Shown here: positions 1 to 5,945 of the stretch, piece by piece
Position numbering within the stretch: position 1 is the first letter of the stretch
Layout of the letters: each line of letters starts with the position of its first letter
NCBI GenBank assembly: GCA_016302095.1
Contig: JAEDOE010000083.1
Coordinates: 1 to 5,987 of the forward strand
Direction of reading: 5' to 3'
DNA from: Anaerovibrio sp.
GTDB lineage: Bacteria > Bacillota > Negativicutes > Selenomonadales > Selenomonadaceae
DNA length: 5,987 nucleotides
Made by a program: the position numbers and the translations under genes
The notes under the pieces: generated by a model
Databases searched by the model: none
What the model saw: the letters and a program-made list of their open reading frames with translations, nothing else
What the model was told of the DNA's origin: nothing

Positions 1-305
1 CCCTGGCTCTCATCATGATTGGTGAGATTGGCGGCACTGCTGAGGAAGATGCTGCCAAGTGGATTGCTGAGAACATGCCGGACAAGCCTGTAGTTGGCTT
101 CATTGCCGGTACTCAGGCGCCTCCGGGCAAGCGCATGGGCCATGCCGGTGCTATTATTGCAGGCGGCAAGGGTACTGCTGCTGACAAGATCAAGGCTCTG
201 AATGCTGTAGGTATTCCGGTAGCTGAGAATGTAGCACAGATTGGCGAGACCATGGTTAAGCTCCTGAAGGAGAAGGGCATTTATGACAAGTGCCATACCT
301 GCTGA
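1..305 (+). CDS. sucD: Succinyl-CoA ligase (ADP/GDP-forming) alpha subunit, C-terminal part (5' end outside window)
   Basis: Only the last 101 codons are present; the reading frame enters at base 3 and stops with TGA at 303-305. The protein is the alpha subunit of the enzyme that interconverts succinyl-CoA and succinate with formation or use of a nucleoside triphosphate, acting in the cytoplasm with the beta subunit SucC. The visible segment carries the family block [12 protein letters not shown], then [20 protein letters not shown]. The His in GHAGAI (codon 141-143) matches the histidine that is phosphorylated during catalysis (His246 in the E. coli enzyme). The tail reads [13 protein letters not shown] and ends in CHTC, a CxxC pair at the extreme C-terminus. 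The gene is closed by its own terminator, so it is likely a separate unit from the flagellar genes. Family identification is very secure; the exact nucleotide specificity cannot be read from this part. Confidence 0.95.
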   Translation, partial: LALIMIGEIGGTAEEDAAKWIAENMPDKPVVGFIAGTQAPPGKRMGHAGAIIAGGKGTAADKIKALNAVGIPVAENVAQIGETMVKLLKEKGIYDKCHTC

Positions 306-339
306 TTTGTATAACAAATAGTATATTGTGCGTAAATTT

Positions 340-372
340 TTGGGGTGCTGCTGCGGCGGCATCCCAATTTTT
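340..372 (+). terminator. Rho-independent terminator after sucD
   Basis: The arms TTGGGGTGC (340-348) and GCATCCCAA (359-367) pair over nine positions with one G-U wobble. Three more inner pairs (one of them G-U) can form, leaving a tetraloop at 352-355. The 3' arm is followed at once by five T residues (368-372). A GC-rich stem followed by a T-tract, 34 bases after the sucD stop, is the classic intrinsic terminator layout. The reverse strand has no matching T-tract, so it should work mainly in the + direction. Confidence 0.85.
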
Positions 373-423
373 ATCGGGCCAATTTCTGAGGCTGCTTTCC
401 TAAAAAAAGAGAGAAATTGCTTA

Positions 424-452
424 TTGTCTTTTATGTGATTTTGTTATATATT
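424..452 (+). promoter_or_regulatory. Probable sigma-A (sigma-70 type) promoter for mreB
   Basis: The candidate -35 is TTGTCT (424-429) and the -10 is TATATT (447-452), with the standard 17-base spacing. The -35 matches four of six consensus bases and the -10 five of six. An A-rich run (402-408) about 15 bases upstream of the -35 could act as an UP-like element. The site sits between the sucD terminator and mreB, where a new transcript must begin. The surrounding DNA is AT-rich, so a chance match is possible and neighbouring TATA-like hexamers could be used instead. Confidence 0.5.
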
Positions 453-489
453 TATTTAGGAACAATTAGCGTTTATCTTGTTTGATTTT

Positions 490-499
490 AGGAAGGATG
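490..499 (+). promoter_or_regulatory. Shine-Dalgarno region of mreB that leaves its start codon ambiguous
   Basis: The purine run AGGAAGG (490-496) touches the ATG at 497; AGGA (490-493) would leave only 3 bases before that ATG. If the pairing region is instead AAGGATG (493-499), the best-spaced start is TTG at 509, 9 bases downstream. A further TTG at 482 lies upstream of the purine run and so cannot use it. Confidence 0.5.
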
Positions 500-1528
500 T
501 TGAAGACATTGTTTGGCATGTCTATGGATATAGGTATAGATTTAGGTACAGCGAATGTATTGATTTATATAAAGGGTAAGGGTGTCGTGCTGAAGGAGCC
601 ATCTGTGGTTGCTATTGACAGAGATACCAACAATATCCTGGCAGTTGGTGAGGAAGCCCGGCAGATGATTGGGCGCACCCCCGGCAATATTGTGGCAATC
701 CGTCCCATGCGGGATGGCGTGATCGCTGATTTCGATATTACGGAGACCATGCTGCGCCATTTTATTGAGAAGGTAACAGGCCATAGCTTCATGATTCGCC
801 CGCGGATTATGGTGTGCATTCCTTCCTGCATTACCATGGTGGAGCAGCGTGCCATTCAGGAAGCGGCAGAGCAGGCCGGGGCACGCAAAACATATTTAAT
901 TGAGGAGCCTTTGGCGGCAGCCATGGGGGCAGGACTGGATATTTCCGAGCCGTATGGCTCCATGGTGGTTGATATTGGCGGCGGCACTACCGATATTGCT
1001 GTCATCAGCCTGGGAGGCATTGTGCTCAGCGATAGCCTGAGGATTGCCGGTGACAAGTTTGACGATGCCATCGTTGATTATGTCAAGAAGGAATTCAACC
1101 TGATGATTGGCGAGCGCACTGCCGAAAACATCAAGATGGAGGTTGGTGCGGCATTTGCAGATGCCCGCAGGGCCAGGATGAATATCCGCGGCAGGGATTT
1201 GCTGACAGGGCTGCCGAAGAATATCGAGGTTGCTACGGAGCAGATCAGCGAAGCCCTGAATCCATCCGTTACCCAGATTGTGGAAAGGGTGAAGAATGTG
1301 CTGGAGAAATGTCCGCCGGAGCTGGCTTCTGATATCATGGACCACGGCATCATCCTGACCGGGGGCGGAGCCATGCTGTATGGGCTGGATGAGCTCATTC
1401 GCCGTGAGACGCAGATTTCCACCAGCCTGGCGGAGGACCCTTTGAGCTGTGTGGCACTGGGTACCGGCAAGGCACTGGAGAATATTGACAAGCTGGAAAA
1501 CAAGAATGCTATATCCTTCTGGAAATAG
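497..1528 (+). CDS. mreB: MreB/Mbl-family actin-like rod shape-determining protein
   Basis: Bacterial actin that forms membrane-bound filaments on the cytoplasmic face and guides the peptidoglycan elongation machinery. From ATG 497 it is 343 residues, normal for the family (about 335-350). Actin-fold ATP-binding motifs are intact: phosphate-1 [10 protein letters not shown] (residues 11-20), connect-1 [12 protein letters not shown] (136-147), phosphate-2 [16 protein letters not shown] (from 159), and the adenosine motif [11 protein letters not shown] (284-294), with GTGKALEN near the end. The N-terminus [11 protein letters not shown] resembles the short amphipathic membrane helix of E. coli MreB (MLKKFRGMFSND), which favours ATG 497. 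TTG 509 would give MFGMSMDIG, a typical Firmicutes beginning, with better ribosome-site spacing; both remain possible. The next genes are flgF and flgG, the same order as mbl-flhO-flhP in Bacillus, so by position this is probably the Mbl-type paralogue. Family certain, paralogue and start less so. Confidence 0.93.
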   Translation: MLKTLFGMSMDIGIDLGTANVLIYIKGKGVVLKEPSVVAIDRDTNNILAVGEEARQMIGRTPGNIVAIRPMRDGVIADFDITETMLRHFIEKVTGHSFMIRPRIMVCIPSCITMVEQRAIQEAAEQAGARKTYLIEEPLAAAMGAGLDISEPYGSMVVDIGGGTTDIAVISLGGIVLSDSLRIAGDKFDDAIVDYVKKEFNLMIGERTAENIKMEVGAAFADARRARMNIRGRDLLTGLPKNIEVATEQISEALNPSVTQIVERVKNVLEKCPPELASDIMDHGIILTGGGAMLYGLDELIRRETQISTSLAEDPLSCVALGTGKALENIDKLENKNAISFWK

Positions 1529-1573
1529 GATTTTGCTGATAACATACCGTAATCAAAAGGGGGATGGAATACT

Positions 1574-2380
1574 ATGTGGCGTGGATTGTATACGGCGGCT
1601 ACAGGTATGATAACCGAGACCAAGCGTACAGATACGATTGCCAATAATCTGGCAAATGCCAATACTACCGGCTTTAAGCGGGATGACGCGGTGACATCTG
1701 ATTTTGAGCCGATGCTGATACGGCGCATCAATGACCAGAGCGGTCCGAAGGATGTCACTGAGTTCAAGGGCTTTTCCCTGGGCAAGAAGGCACCTGTAGT
1801 AGGGGAGCTGGGGCTTGGCTCCCAGGTTTCGGCAATAGCTACGGACCATGCCCAGGGCTCCTTGCAGACTACCGGCAACCAGCTGGATTTTGCTGTGCAG
1901 GGGGAAGGGTATTTCAGGATTGCTACCCCTCGTGGCGAGCGGTATACCCGTGATGGCAATTTTTATCGCAATGCCGATGGCAGGCTGGTGACGGCTAATG
2001 GCAATAATGTGCTGGATGACAGGGGAAGGCCGATTACTATCCCGGAGGAAGCGGCAAGCTTCCTGGTTTCGCCGGGGGGCAGCATTTCGGCAAACGGCGT
2101 GCAGGTAGCAAGGCTGGGGCTGGTTGTTTTCCCGGGCGGTGACGAGGTTATGGCAAAGGAAGGGAACAACCTTTACCGGGTAGATGATCCGGCACAGAGG
2201 CCGCAGCAGGCTGCCGGCTCTATCCAGCAGGGGGCATTGGAACGCTCCAATACGGAGGTAGTGTCCGAGATGGTCAATCTCATAGCCAACTATCGTGCTT
2301 ATGAGGCAAGCTCCAAGGCAGTTACCACTCAGGACTCTATGCTGGACAAATCCGTCAACGAAGTTGGCAGGAATAGCTAA
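1574..2380 (+). CDS. flgF: Flagellar basal-body rod protein FlgF (FlhO type)
   Basis: A 268-residue proximal rod subunit of the flagellar axial family, exported by the flagellar type III system without a cleaved signal. The N-terminal rod domain starts MWRGLYTAATGM and holds the signature ANNLANANTTGFKR (residues 23-36). The middle has the FlgE/F/G-like part LDFAVQGEGYFRI followed by GERYTRDGNF and DGRLVTANG. The C-terminal domain (about 219-268) has QGALERSNTEVVSEM and ANYRAYEASSKAVTTQDSML, the coiled-coil-forming segment shared by rod and hook proteins. ATG 1574 is preceded by AAGGGGG (1557-1563) with a 10-base spacer. It follows mreB by 45 bases with no terminator between, so co-transcription is likely. 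FlgF and FlgG are close paralogues; FlgF is chosen because the next gene is the better FlgG match and flgF precedes flgG in most operons. Confidence 0.9.
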   Translation: MWRGLYTAATGMITETKRTDTIANNLANANTTGFKRDDAVTSDFEPMLIRRINDQSGPKDVTEFKGFSLGKKAPVVGELGLGSQVSAIATDHAQGSLQTTGNQLDFAVQGEGYFRIATPRGERYTRDGNFYRNADGRLVTANGNNVLDDRGRPITIPEEAASFLVSPGGSISANGVQVARLGLVVFPGGDEVMAKEGNNLYRVDDPAQRPQQAAGSIQQGALERSNTEVVSEMVNLIANYRAYEASSKAVTTQDSMLDKSVNEVGRNS

Positions 2381-2381
2381 G

Positions 2382-2414
2382 CAGCAATTGTGCAGCAGTT
2401 AAGCAGAATTGCTG
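2382..2414. repeat. Inverted repeat between flgF and flgG
   Basis: CAGCAATT (2382-2389) and AATTGCTG (2407-2414) are perfect 8-base inverted copies separated by 17 bases. The left arm starts one base after the flgF stop and the right arm covers the candidate -35 of the flgG promoter. No T-tract follows, so it does not look like an intrinsic terminator. It could be a binding site for a dimeric regulator or a weak RNA hairpin at the end of the upstream message; its function is not known. Confidence 0.45.
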
Positions 2415-2438
2415 AAATGACGATATTTATGTTATGAT
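2409..2438 (+). promoter_or_regulatory. Probable extended -10 promoter for flgG and downstream genes
   Basis: The -10 is TATGAT (2433-2438), five of six consensus bases, preceded by TG one base upstream (2430-2431), giving the extended -10 form TGTTATGAT. A weak -35, TTGCTG (2409-2414, three of six), sits 18 bases upstream. Extended -10 promoters tolerate a poor -35. Transcription would begin near 2445, about 30 bases before the flgG start. The region is visibly more AT-rich than the flanking genes. It resembles a vegetative rather than a flagellar sigma-28 promoter. Confidence 0.5.
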
Positions 2439-2462
2439 AGTTTGTATTTTTACGTTTTAGAA

Positions 2463-2468
2463 AAGGGG
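2463..2468 (+). promoter_or_regulatory. Ribosome binding site that fixes the flgG start
   Basis: AAGGGG lies 9 bases before ATG 2478. An in-frame TTG at 2442 lies upstream of it and would add 12 residues not seen in FlgG proteins. Family proteins begin close to M(M)RSLW, which supports 2478. Confidence 0.75.
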
Positions 2469-2477
2469 ATAATAGAT

Positions 2478-3269
2478 ATGATGCGTTCCTTATGGTCTGC
2501 TGCCTCAGGCATGAAGGGCCAGCAGAAGCAGATGGATGTAGTTTCTCATAATCTGGCAAATGTAAACACCTATGGAGCTAAGGCCCAGCGGGCTGAGTTC
2601 CAGGACCTTTTGTATCAGACCTTGCGTGAGGGCGGTGCTGAGAGCGGTGATGGGACTATGTATCCTACACCGATGCAGATCGGCCTTGGTTCACGCTTGA
2701 GTGCTACCAATAGGATTTTTGTGCAGGGCAACGCCCAGACTACGGACAATCCTACTGACCTGATGATTCAGGGAGAGGGCTTCTTTCAGATTCAGCTGCC
2801 TAATGGTGAGACTGGCTATACCCGGGATGGTTCCTTTAAGATCGATGCCAACGGCAATCTTGTTACCAGCGATGGCTATATGCTGACGGATAATATTACC
2901 TTCCCGGCAGATACGAAGCATGACAGCATTACAATTTCTGCCAATGGTGCGATTACCTATACTACCGGCACCAACCAGCAGGGGACAGCCGGCCCTATTC
3001 AGCTGGCGCGTTTCCTCAACCCGTCCGGACTTACTTCCATCGGGCGCAATCTGTTTATGCAGTCGGAGGCATCTGGCGAGCCGCAGGTGGCTGAGCCGGA
3101 AACTGATGGCATGGGCAGCATTATCCAGAACTGCCTGGAGATGTCCAGCGTGCAGATTGTGGATGAAATGGTAAATATGATTGTTGCCCAGAGAGCCTAT
3201 GAGTCTAATTCCAAAGCAATTACTACCTCTGATAGCATGCTGGAAATAGCCAATGGCTTGAAGCGTTGA
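2478..3269 (+). CDS. flgG: Flagellar basal-body distal rod protein FlgG (FlhP position)
   Basis: A 263-residue distal rod subunit, the usual FlgG length (about 260). It forms the part of the rod that passes through the P and L rings. The beginning MMRSLWSAASGM, the block EFQDLLYQTLREGG (from residue 40), the stretch MQIGLGSRLSATNR, then IQGEGFFQIQLPNGETGYTR and DGSFKIDANGNLVTSDGYML follow FlgG proteins closely. The C-terminal helix has VDEMVNMIVAQRAYESNSKA and ends near SDSMLEIANGLKR. Two usually conserved spots deviate: residues 30-35 read NTYGAK where rod proteins normally have NT(T/P/N)GFK or GYK, and residues 217-219 read QNC where QG(F/Y/A) is usual. The neighbouring FlgF keeps both canonical forms. 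The gene lies 97 bases after flgF with its own candidate promoter, and flgA begins 4 bases after its stop. Confidence 0.93.
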   Translation: MMRSLWSAASGMKGQQKQMDVVSHNLANVNTYGAKAQRAEFQDLLYQTLREGGAESGDGTMYPTPMQIGLGSRLSATNRIFVQGNAQTTDNPTDLMIQGEGFFQIQLPNGETGYTRDGSFKIDANGNLVTSDGYMLTDNITFPADTKHDSITISANGAITYTTGTNQQGTAGPIQLARFLNPSGLTSIGRNLFMQSEASGEPQVAEPETDGMGSIIQNCLEMSSVQIVDEMVNMIVAQRAYESNSKAITTSDSMLEIANGLKR

Positions 3270-3273
3270 TGAT

Positions 3274-4071
3274 ATGAGAAGGCTGGGCAGAGTTTTCCTA
3301 TCAGCCTGCCTGTTGTGGGGGCTGGGGCTGTTTGTGGCTGGGGGCGGATTGGCAGATGCAGTGCCTGAGTATTTTCTCCTGCGGGCGGAAGCGGCTGTGG
3401 AGGTTAAGCCTACGCCTCAGCTGCCTCAGGCTGTCGTGCGTGAAAATTTCATTCAGCAGGCTACCAAGGCTATTCAGGAGACGATGGCTGAACGCGGTGA
3501 TAACCGCCGCTACACTATCCAGGCTGTGAATGTTCCGGCAGGGTTGCGCATGCCCTGGGGCAAGGTGACCTATAGCTATTATTTGCCCAATGGCATCCGC
3601 AAGGGCCTGAATACTGCTGTTCATATTAACGTCCTGGTGGATGGGCGGCATTATGCCACTATGAAGTGTGTAATGAAGGTGCGCATTTATGAGAATGTTG
3701 TTACGGCAGCCCGCCGTATTCAGCACGAGGTGCCGCTGCGGGCGGAGGATTTGCGGATTGAGGAAAAGGAGGATAAGGGCCAGGCATACCAGCGTTACAC
3801 CGATATAAATGAATTGCTGGGCAAGGTTCTTACCTCGAATATAGGCGAAGGGACTGTCCTGCATAGCGGCCTGGTGCGTGAGCCTATTTTGATTCGCCCT
3901 TATGCGGTGGTGAATATCTGCACTGTTTTCAATGGTGTGGAAATCAAGGTTCCCGGTACGGCACTGGAAACAGGCCGCCGGGGAGCATATATTTCTGTCA
4001 GGAATGATTCCTCCGGCCGCAAGGTCAGGGCGAAGGTGATTGATGAAAACAATGTCATGGTGGTGCAGTAA
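3274..4071 (+). CDS. flgA: Flagellar P-ring assembly chaperone FlgA (SAF domain)
   Basis: A 265-residue exported protein that helps FlgI assemble the P ring in the periplasm. The N-terminus has a basic start (MRRLGR), a hydrophobic core (about residues 7-27) and small residues suited to signal peptidase I cleavage after ADA (29) or EAA (41). The periplasmic part has a variable N-terminal region, then a SAF-type domain (about 140-202) containing VPLRAEDLRIEE and LLGKVLTSNIGEGTVL. A C-terminal beta domain follows with GRRGAYISVRNDSSGRKV (234-251) and AKVIDENNVMVV, typical of FlgA ends. The start lies 4 bases after the flgG stop and has only a poor ribosome site (GAAG, 3260-3263), which points to translational coupling with flgG. 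Position just before flgH and flgI fits the role. A lipobox-like LSAC (9-12) lies too early in the signal to be convincing. Confidence 0.9.
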   Translation: MRRLGRVFLSACLLWGLGLFVAGGGLADAVPEYFLLRAEAAVEVKPTPQLPQAVVRENFIQQATKAIQETMAERGDNRRYTIQAVNVPAGLRMPWGKVTYSYYLPNGIRKGLNTAVHINVLVDGRHYATMKCVMKVRIYENVVTAARRIQHEVPLRAEDLRIEEKEDKGQAYQRYTDINELLGKVLTSNIGEGTVLHSGLVREPILIRPYAVVNICTVFNGVEIKVPGTALETGRRGAYISVRNDSSGRKVRAKVIDENNVMVVQ

Positions 4072-4162
4072 GCTGAGTGAGCTGCCTGCCGTGCAGTATA
4101 TCGGTGCCGTCCTGCCGTAGTAGTGGCAGTGGGGCAGCGGTGCGTCATCAGAGGTGATACAG
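4072..4162 (+). other. GC-rich, potentially folded spacer between flgA and flgH
   Basis: This 91-base gap is much longer than the other junctions downstream of flgG (4 to 27 bases). GCTGCC (4081-4086) can pair with GGCAGC (4133-4138), TGCC (4087-4090) with GGCA (4125-4128), or alternatively CTGCC (4112-4116) with GGCAG (4125-4129). CCTGCCGT is repeated directly (4085-4092 and 4111-4118). No T-tract follows, so it is not an intrinsic terminator. I see no convincing promoter or small gene in it. It may be an RNA element affecting mRNA stability or flgH translation, or a remnant without function. Confidence 0.4.
4150..4158 (+). promoter_or_regulatory. Strong ribosome binding site that fixes the flgH start
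   Basis: AGAGGTGAT closely matches the Shine-Dalgarno consensus (AGGAGGTGAT, one base shorter). GAGG ends 8 bases before ATG 4163. A possible GTG start at 4154 lies inside this site and is therefore unlikely. Confidence 0.8.
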
Positions 4163-4783
4163 ATGAAAAGAAAGTTTTTTTCCGGTAAGAAAATAGGTGT
4201 AAAAGCCTGGGGCTGCCTTATTTTGGCGGCCTTGCTTGCGGTTTCCCAGGCAGGGCTTATGCCAGGAAATGCCAGTGCTGAAAGCCTCTGGGGACGGCAT
4301 AGTATTTTTGCTGACCGCAAGGCTTCCCAGGTGGGGGATATCCTTACCATTGTGATTAGTGAGTCCTCCAATACATCTCAGTCCCTTTCCAATTCTAATT
4401 CCAAGGAAGGCAAGAATACGCTGGCAGCAGGTACGGGCGTGTTCAGCTTTTTGGCAGCGGCGACTGCCTCCGGCTCTGACAGCTTCAAGGCTAATGGCAG
4501 TGCCAAGAATACCAATACCGCCAGCGGCAACGTGACTGTTACCGTGGTGGAGGTCAGGGACAACGGCAACATGGTGGTAGAGGGCACCCAGTCCATCTGG
4601 AATAACAAGAACGAGCACAAAATCACGGTGCGGGGCGTGGTGCGTCCGGATGATATATCCTATAACAATACCATTATGTCCAACAAGGTAGCGGATGCTA
4701 CCCTGAGGTTTGATGGCAAGGGCCCGTTGAATGCAAAGCAGCGTCAGGGTATTTTGACACAGATTTTCAATATTTTGTTCTAA
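4163..4783 (+). CDS. flgH: Flagellar L-ring protein FlgH, apparently without a lipoprotein signal
   Basis: A 206-residue protein that forms the L ring, the bushing around the rod in the outer membrane. A basic N-terminus (KRK, KK) and hydrophobic core (about residues 15-30) are followed by ASA (37-39), a good signal peptidase I site. The mature part begins ESLWGRHSIFADRKASQVGD, matching the FlgH block with LFEDRR and IGD in E. coli, then LTIVISESSNTSQS. Further family features are the Ser/Asn-rich stretch, SGNVTVTVVEVRDNGNMVVE, ITVRGVVRPDDIS, NKVADATLRFDGKG, and a hydrophobic end (ILTQIFNILF). E. coli FlgH is a lipoprotein, but here the only signal-region Cys (18) sits before the hydrophobic core in the context AWGC, not a lipobox. 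No other Cys is present. The strong ribosome site sets the start; flgI follows after 16 bases. Confidence 0.92.
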   Translation: MKRKFFSGKKIGVKAWGCLILAALLAVSQAGLMPGNASAESLWGRHSIFADRKASQVGDILTIVISESSNTSQSLSNSNSKEGKNTLAAGTGVFSFLAAATASGSDSFKANGSAKNTNTASGNVTVTVVEVRDNGNMVVEGTQSIWNNKNEHKITVRGVVRPDDISYNNTIMSNKVADATLRFDGKGPLNAKQRQGILTQIFNILF

Positions 4784-4799
4784 AGCCAAGGAGAATTAT

Positions 4800-5918
4800 A
4801 TGAAAAAGCTATTTCGCATAATTAGCCTGCTAACCTGCCTGTGCCTGCTGGCATCGGGCAGTGCTTTGGCAGCTGGCTATTCGTCAGCCAGGCTAAAGGA
4901 TGTGGCAAAGGTGCAGGGGGTCCGTGCCAACCAGCTGATGGGCTATGGGCTGGTTGTGGGACTTAACGGCACAGGCGACTCCGACAAGATGAAGCAGACG
5001 ATTCAGTCCATTGGCAACATGATGAAGGACTTCGGTGTAGTGATTGATACCAGCGGCATGAAGCCGAAGAATGTAGCGGCTGTTATCGTGACGGCTACCC
5101 TGCCCCCTTTTGTGCGGGAGGGCGATACCATTGATATTACGGTGTCCTCCATGGGCGATGCCAAGAGCATTCAGGGAGGCACGTTGCTGCAGACTCCTCT
5201 GAAAGCTGGCAATGGCAACATCTATGCCGTTGCCATGGGAGCTGTTTCTACCGGCGGCTTTACAGCAGGAAGGGGCAACAACAATGCTCAGAAGAATTTC
5301 CCTACTGTGGGCACTACGCCAAATGGCGCCATTGTGGAGCGTTCCGTTGAGGATGATATGCTGGCACCTAATGGTGTGCTGTCCTGGTCACTGAACAAGG
5401 CTGATTTTACCACTGCCAGCAGGATTGCCCAGGCAATCAATGCCCAGTATGGCGGCATTGCCAAGGCTGCCAACCCGGGGCGCGTGGATGTGACCGTACC
5501 GGCGTATTACCGCAACAACCTTGTGGGATTTGTATCCAGCCTGGAGGAGCTGACGGTAACCCCTGACAACCTTGCCAAGGTGGTAGTCAACGAGCGTACC
5601 GGCACTATCGTTATGGGCGGTGATGTATCCGTTGATACGATTGCCATTACCCAGGGCGGCATTACGGTGAAGATCGGTCAGGATTATGATGTGATTCAGC
5701 CACCGCCATTCTCCCACGGCAATACGGTTATCCTGCCGGAGGAAAATGTGGATGTAGAGGAGCAGACAGCAAGCTCCATTGTTTTGCCTGCCACTTCAAA
5801 CATCAATGATATTGTAGGCGCACTGAATTCCGTTGGCGCCACTCCGCGGGATATTATTTCCATTTTGCAGGCAATCAAGGCATCAGGTGCGCTGCATGCT
5901 GAGCTGGAGCTGATTTAA
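4800..5918 (+). CDS. flgI: Flagellar P-ring protein FlgI
   Basis: A 372-residue precursor of the periplasmic P ring, which surrounds the rod at the peptidoglycan; length is normal (E. coli 365). The signal peptide has MKKLFR, a hydrophobic core and a likely cleavage around ALA/A (residues 22-25). The mature protein opens with RLKDVAKVQGVRANQLMGYG and LVVGLNGTGD (51-60), the strongest family block. It continues with TATLPPFVREGDTIDITVSS, GDAKSIQGGTLLQTPL, GAIVERSV, VNERTGTIVMGGDV and a C-terminal helix starting GATPRDIISILQ. All cysteines (13, 15) lie in the signal peptide, so the mature chain cannot form the disulfide known for E. coli FlgI; alanine 364 stands where E. coli has Cys in SAGCL. 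ATG 4800 has AAGGAG (4788-4793) 6 bases upstream. Co-transcribed with flgH; FlgA is its expected chaperone. Confidence 0.96.
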   Translation: MKKLFRIISLLTCLCLLASGSALAAGYSSARLKDVAKVQGVRANQLMGYGLVVGLNGTGDSDKMKQTIQSIGNMMKDFGVVIDTSGMKPKNVAAVIVTATLPPFVREGDTIDITVSSMGDAKSIQGGTLLQTPLKAGNGNIYAVAMGAVSTGGFTAGRGNNNAQKNFPTVGTTPNGAIVERSVEDDMLAPNGVLSWSLNKADFTTASRIAQAINAQYGGIAKAANPGRVDVTVPAYYRNNLVGFVSSLEELTVTPDNLAKVVVNERTGTIVMGGDVSVDTIAITQGGITVKIGQDYDVIQPPPFSHGNTVILPEENVDVEEQTASSIVLPATSNINDIVGALNSVGATPRDIISILQAIKASGALHAELELI

Positions 5919-5945
5919 GCTTGTGCCGGAACAGGGGGATTTAGG

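Noticed and set aside
1535..1542. GCTGATAA between mreB and flgF, resembling a sigma-28 (SigD/FliA) -10 element
   Set aside because: It is close to GCCGATAA, but no TAAA-like -35 occurs at the required distance (1516-1523 has no match), so it is likely chance; flgF is a basal-body gene that would not normally need sigma-28.
1078..1959. Minus-strand open frame of about 293 codons across the end of mreB and flgF
   Set aside because: It is a shadow of two certain genes, with low-complexity Ser/Pro-rich translation and no recognisable motif.
2442..2477. Upstream TTG start for flgG adding 12 residues
   Set aside because: The extension lies across the ribosome binding site and probable transcription start, and FlgG proteins start at MxRSLW.
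3298..3309. LSAC at FlgA residues 9-12, a formal lipobox match
   Set aside because: It comes after only a few hydrophobic residues, with most of the hydrophobic core downstream, so a signal peptidase I site at ADA or EAA is more plausible.
4081..4138. Possible intrinsic terminator between flgA and flgH
   Set aside because: The hairpin is interrupted by a large loop and bulge and is followed by GG-rich sequence, not a T-tract.
3301..4371. Long open frame (about 356 codons) on the minus strand across flgA, the spacer and the start of flgH
   Set aside because: It overlaps genes with clear family matches and conserved motifs, has no recognisable domain and looks like a by-product of codon bias in the real genes.
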